A DNA stretch of 7,136 bases, taken from positions 1 through 7,136 of the forward strand of contig JAEWCM010000085.1 of NCBI GenBank assembly GCA_023390635.1, in the 5' to 3' direction. Position 1 is the stretch's first letter. Every line of letters starts with the position of its first letter. The position numbers and the translations under genes are program-made. Shown piece by piece: positions 5,946 through 7,136 of this stretch. The stretch is from Bacillota bacterium. Its GTDB lineage: Bacteria > Bacillota > Desulfitobacteriia > Desulfitobacteriales > Desulfitobacteriaceae. The notes beneath the pieces are model-generated. The model worked only from the letters and a program-made list of their open reading frames with translations. It did no database searches and had not been told where the DNA came from.

Positions 5946-7136
5946 ACTTTACAAGACCATATTGGAGACGTTTTTTAAATTCTTCGGTCAGGGCAGGAAC
6001 AATCTGAAACAAATCTCCCACAATACCGTAATTCGCAACACGGAAAATGGGAGCCTCCCGATCACTATTGATGGCGATGATACAATCGGATGTCTCCATA
6101 CCCACTAAATGTTGAATGGCACCTGATATACCTACGGCGATATAGACTTTAGGCCTGACTGTGATTCCTGTCTGCCCAATCTGCTGGTCGTGTCTGATCC
6201 AACCCGCTTCCACAGCTCCCCTGGTTCCGGCAATCGTAGCGCCTAAAACCCCGGCTAAATTCTCAATCATTCCCATATTTTTGGCTGAACCTACACCCAT
6301 GCCCACGGAGACAATGATCTCAGCCTTGTCCAAAAAAGCATTTTGGCCTTCACTTTCAATCACTTTTAATACTTTAGTGAGCATGTCCTCTTCTTTCAGA
6401 CCCAATTCTTCCTTGATCACATGTCCTGTCCGACCAGGCACTTTTTCCGGCATCGCCATGACCCGCGGCCTGACAGTAGCCATTTGAGGGCGCGATTTAC
6501 GGCATAAGATTGTAGCCATAATATTTCCACCAAAAGCAGGACGGGTCTGCAGAAGAAAACCTGTTTCCGGATCAATATCCAGAACAGTGCAGTCTGCAGT
6601 CAGCCCAGCCTTCAGATAAGTAGCCACGGCTGGAAAAACATCGCGACCAATGGATGTAGCTCCCATTAGCACAATTTCCGGCTTATACTGGTTAATCAGC
6701 TTGTTGATCGCTGCCGTATAAGGCTCTGTCCGGTAATGTTCCAACACCGGATCATCCATGACATACACTGTTTCAGCACCATAAGCAAAGGCATCTGCTA
6801 AAACTTCATCTGTCTTATAACCGATCAGGCAGCCGCAAAGACGACAACCACGGGTATCAGCCAACTTTCGTCCTTCTCCCAACAACTCCCATGACACCGG
6901 AGCTACCTTGCCGTTGTTGTATTCGATCACTACCCATACATCGTGCCAAACACTGTCTCCGTCAGTAACGGGAACTCTAACGGGAGTCACAGGTACAGAA
7001 GGACTGGCTGATTTCTCCACCGGATCTATGGGCATAGCAGCTGTTTCTGCATCGCCAGAAACTTCCGGGACTTTATTAATTTTTTCATTAATGTTCTGTT
7101 CTGAGGCCTGACGGTCTGCCTCCTGTTTGCTTTTTT
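5944..7136 (-). CDS. fixB: FixB, electron transfer flavoprotein alpha subunit (EtfA family), with N-terminal extension running out of the window
   Basis: FAD-binding partner of FixA (EtfB); in FixABCX its flavin carries electrons from the bifurcating FixA flavin to FixC. The frame is open from the stop at 5944 to the window edge, with 396 residues visible. Counting from the in-frame ATG at 7035, the N-terminal ETF domain starts at HDVWVVIEYNNGK (31-43) and GEGRKLAD. The C-terminal FAD domain has QIGQTG (285-290), GISGAIQH (302-309), AINSDREAPIF (321-331) and NYGIVGD (335-341), all EtfA signatures. The visible 61 residues before the first domain are rich in Glu, Lys, Gln, Pro and Val and look like a linker. 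ATG 7035 has no ribosome site and no other in-frame start is visible, so the true start probably lies outside and another domain may be fused there. Met246 replaces the Arg of the usual GGRG motif. Family is certain; the 5' limit is not. Confidence 0.93.
   Translation of the reverse strand, partial: KSKQEADRQASEQNINEKINKVPEVSGDAETAAMPIDPVEKSASPSVPVTPVRVPVTDGDSVWHDVWVVIEYNNGKVAPVSWELLGEGRKLADTRGCRLCGCLIGYKTDEVLADAFAYGAETVYVMDDPVLEHYRTEPYTAAINKLINQYKPEIVLMGATSIGRDVFPAVATYLKAGLTADCTVLDIDPETGFLLQTRPAFGGNIMATILCRKSRPQMATVRPRVMAMPEKVPGRTGHVIKEELGLKEEDMLTKVLKVIESEGQNAFLDKAEIIVSVGMGVGSAKNMGMIENLAGVLGATIAGTRGAVEAGWIRHDQQIGQTGITVRPKVYIAVGISGAIQHLVGMETSDCIIAINSDREAPIFRVANYGIVGDLFQIVPALTEEFKKRLQYGLVK

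Noticed and set aside
7033..7035. ATG 7035 as the start of fixB
   Set aside because: There is no ribosome site upstream, and the frame remains open with coding-like, linker-type composition to the window edge. It was kept only as a reference point for numbering.

Overview
The window holds six protein-coding genes, all on the minus strand, so transcription runs from base 7136 towards base 1. The likely source is a low-to-mid GC, Gram-positive, endospore-forming anaerobe of the Clostridia. Desulfitobacterium and its Peptococcaceae relatives are the best guess. The reasons are strong GGAGG-type ribosome sites on every complete gene, frequent TTG and GTG starts, a PASTA-tailed class B penicillin-binding protein of the SpoVD type, a PepV dipeptidase and a fixBCX cluster. 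Genus is inferred from gene style only; nothing here fixes it.

Region 1 (4365-7136) is the 3' part of a fix operon: fixB (EtfA family, 5' end outside the window), fixC (FAD dehydrogenase of the ETF-quinone oxidoreductase family) and fixX (two-cluster ferredoxin-like protein). The genes are tightly packed. The fixC ribosome site follows the fixB stop directly, and fixC and fixX overlap by ATGA. fixA would be expected upstream, outside the window. Together such proteins form the FixABCX complex, which splits NADH electrons between ferredoxin (or flavodoxin) and quinone.

Region 2 (3388-4338) is a GluP/YqgP-type rhomboid intramembrane serine protease. It starts with TTG 26 bases after fixX, on a strong ribosome site, so it looks like the last gene of the fix operon.

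Region 3 (3157-3387) is the only sizeable intergenic stretch. It has nested inverted repeats and then an extended -10 promoter for the next gene. There is no canonical terminator with a T-run.

Region 4 (1-3156) has a class B PBP with one PASTA domain, starting at TTG 3156 rather than the longer upstream ATG. Next comes pepV, a zinc dipeptidase that runs off the window at base 1 and lacks its last hundred or so residues. The 44-base gap has no terminator, so the pair is probably co-transcribed.

I found no tRNA, rRNA, CRISPR array, insertion sequence or transposase. Most of the window is ordinary housekeeping content. The points worth a second look are the linker-like N-terminal extension on FixB, an Arg-to-Met change in its flavin-site motif, the rhomboid gene attached to the fix operon, and the structured intergenic segment.
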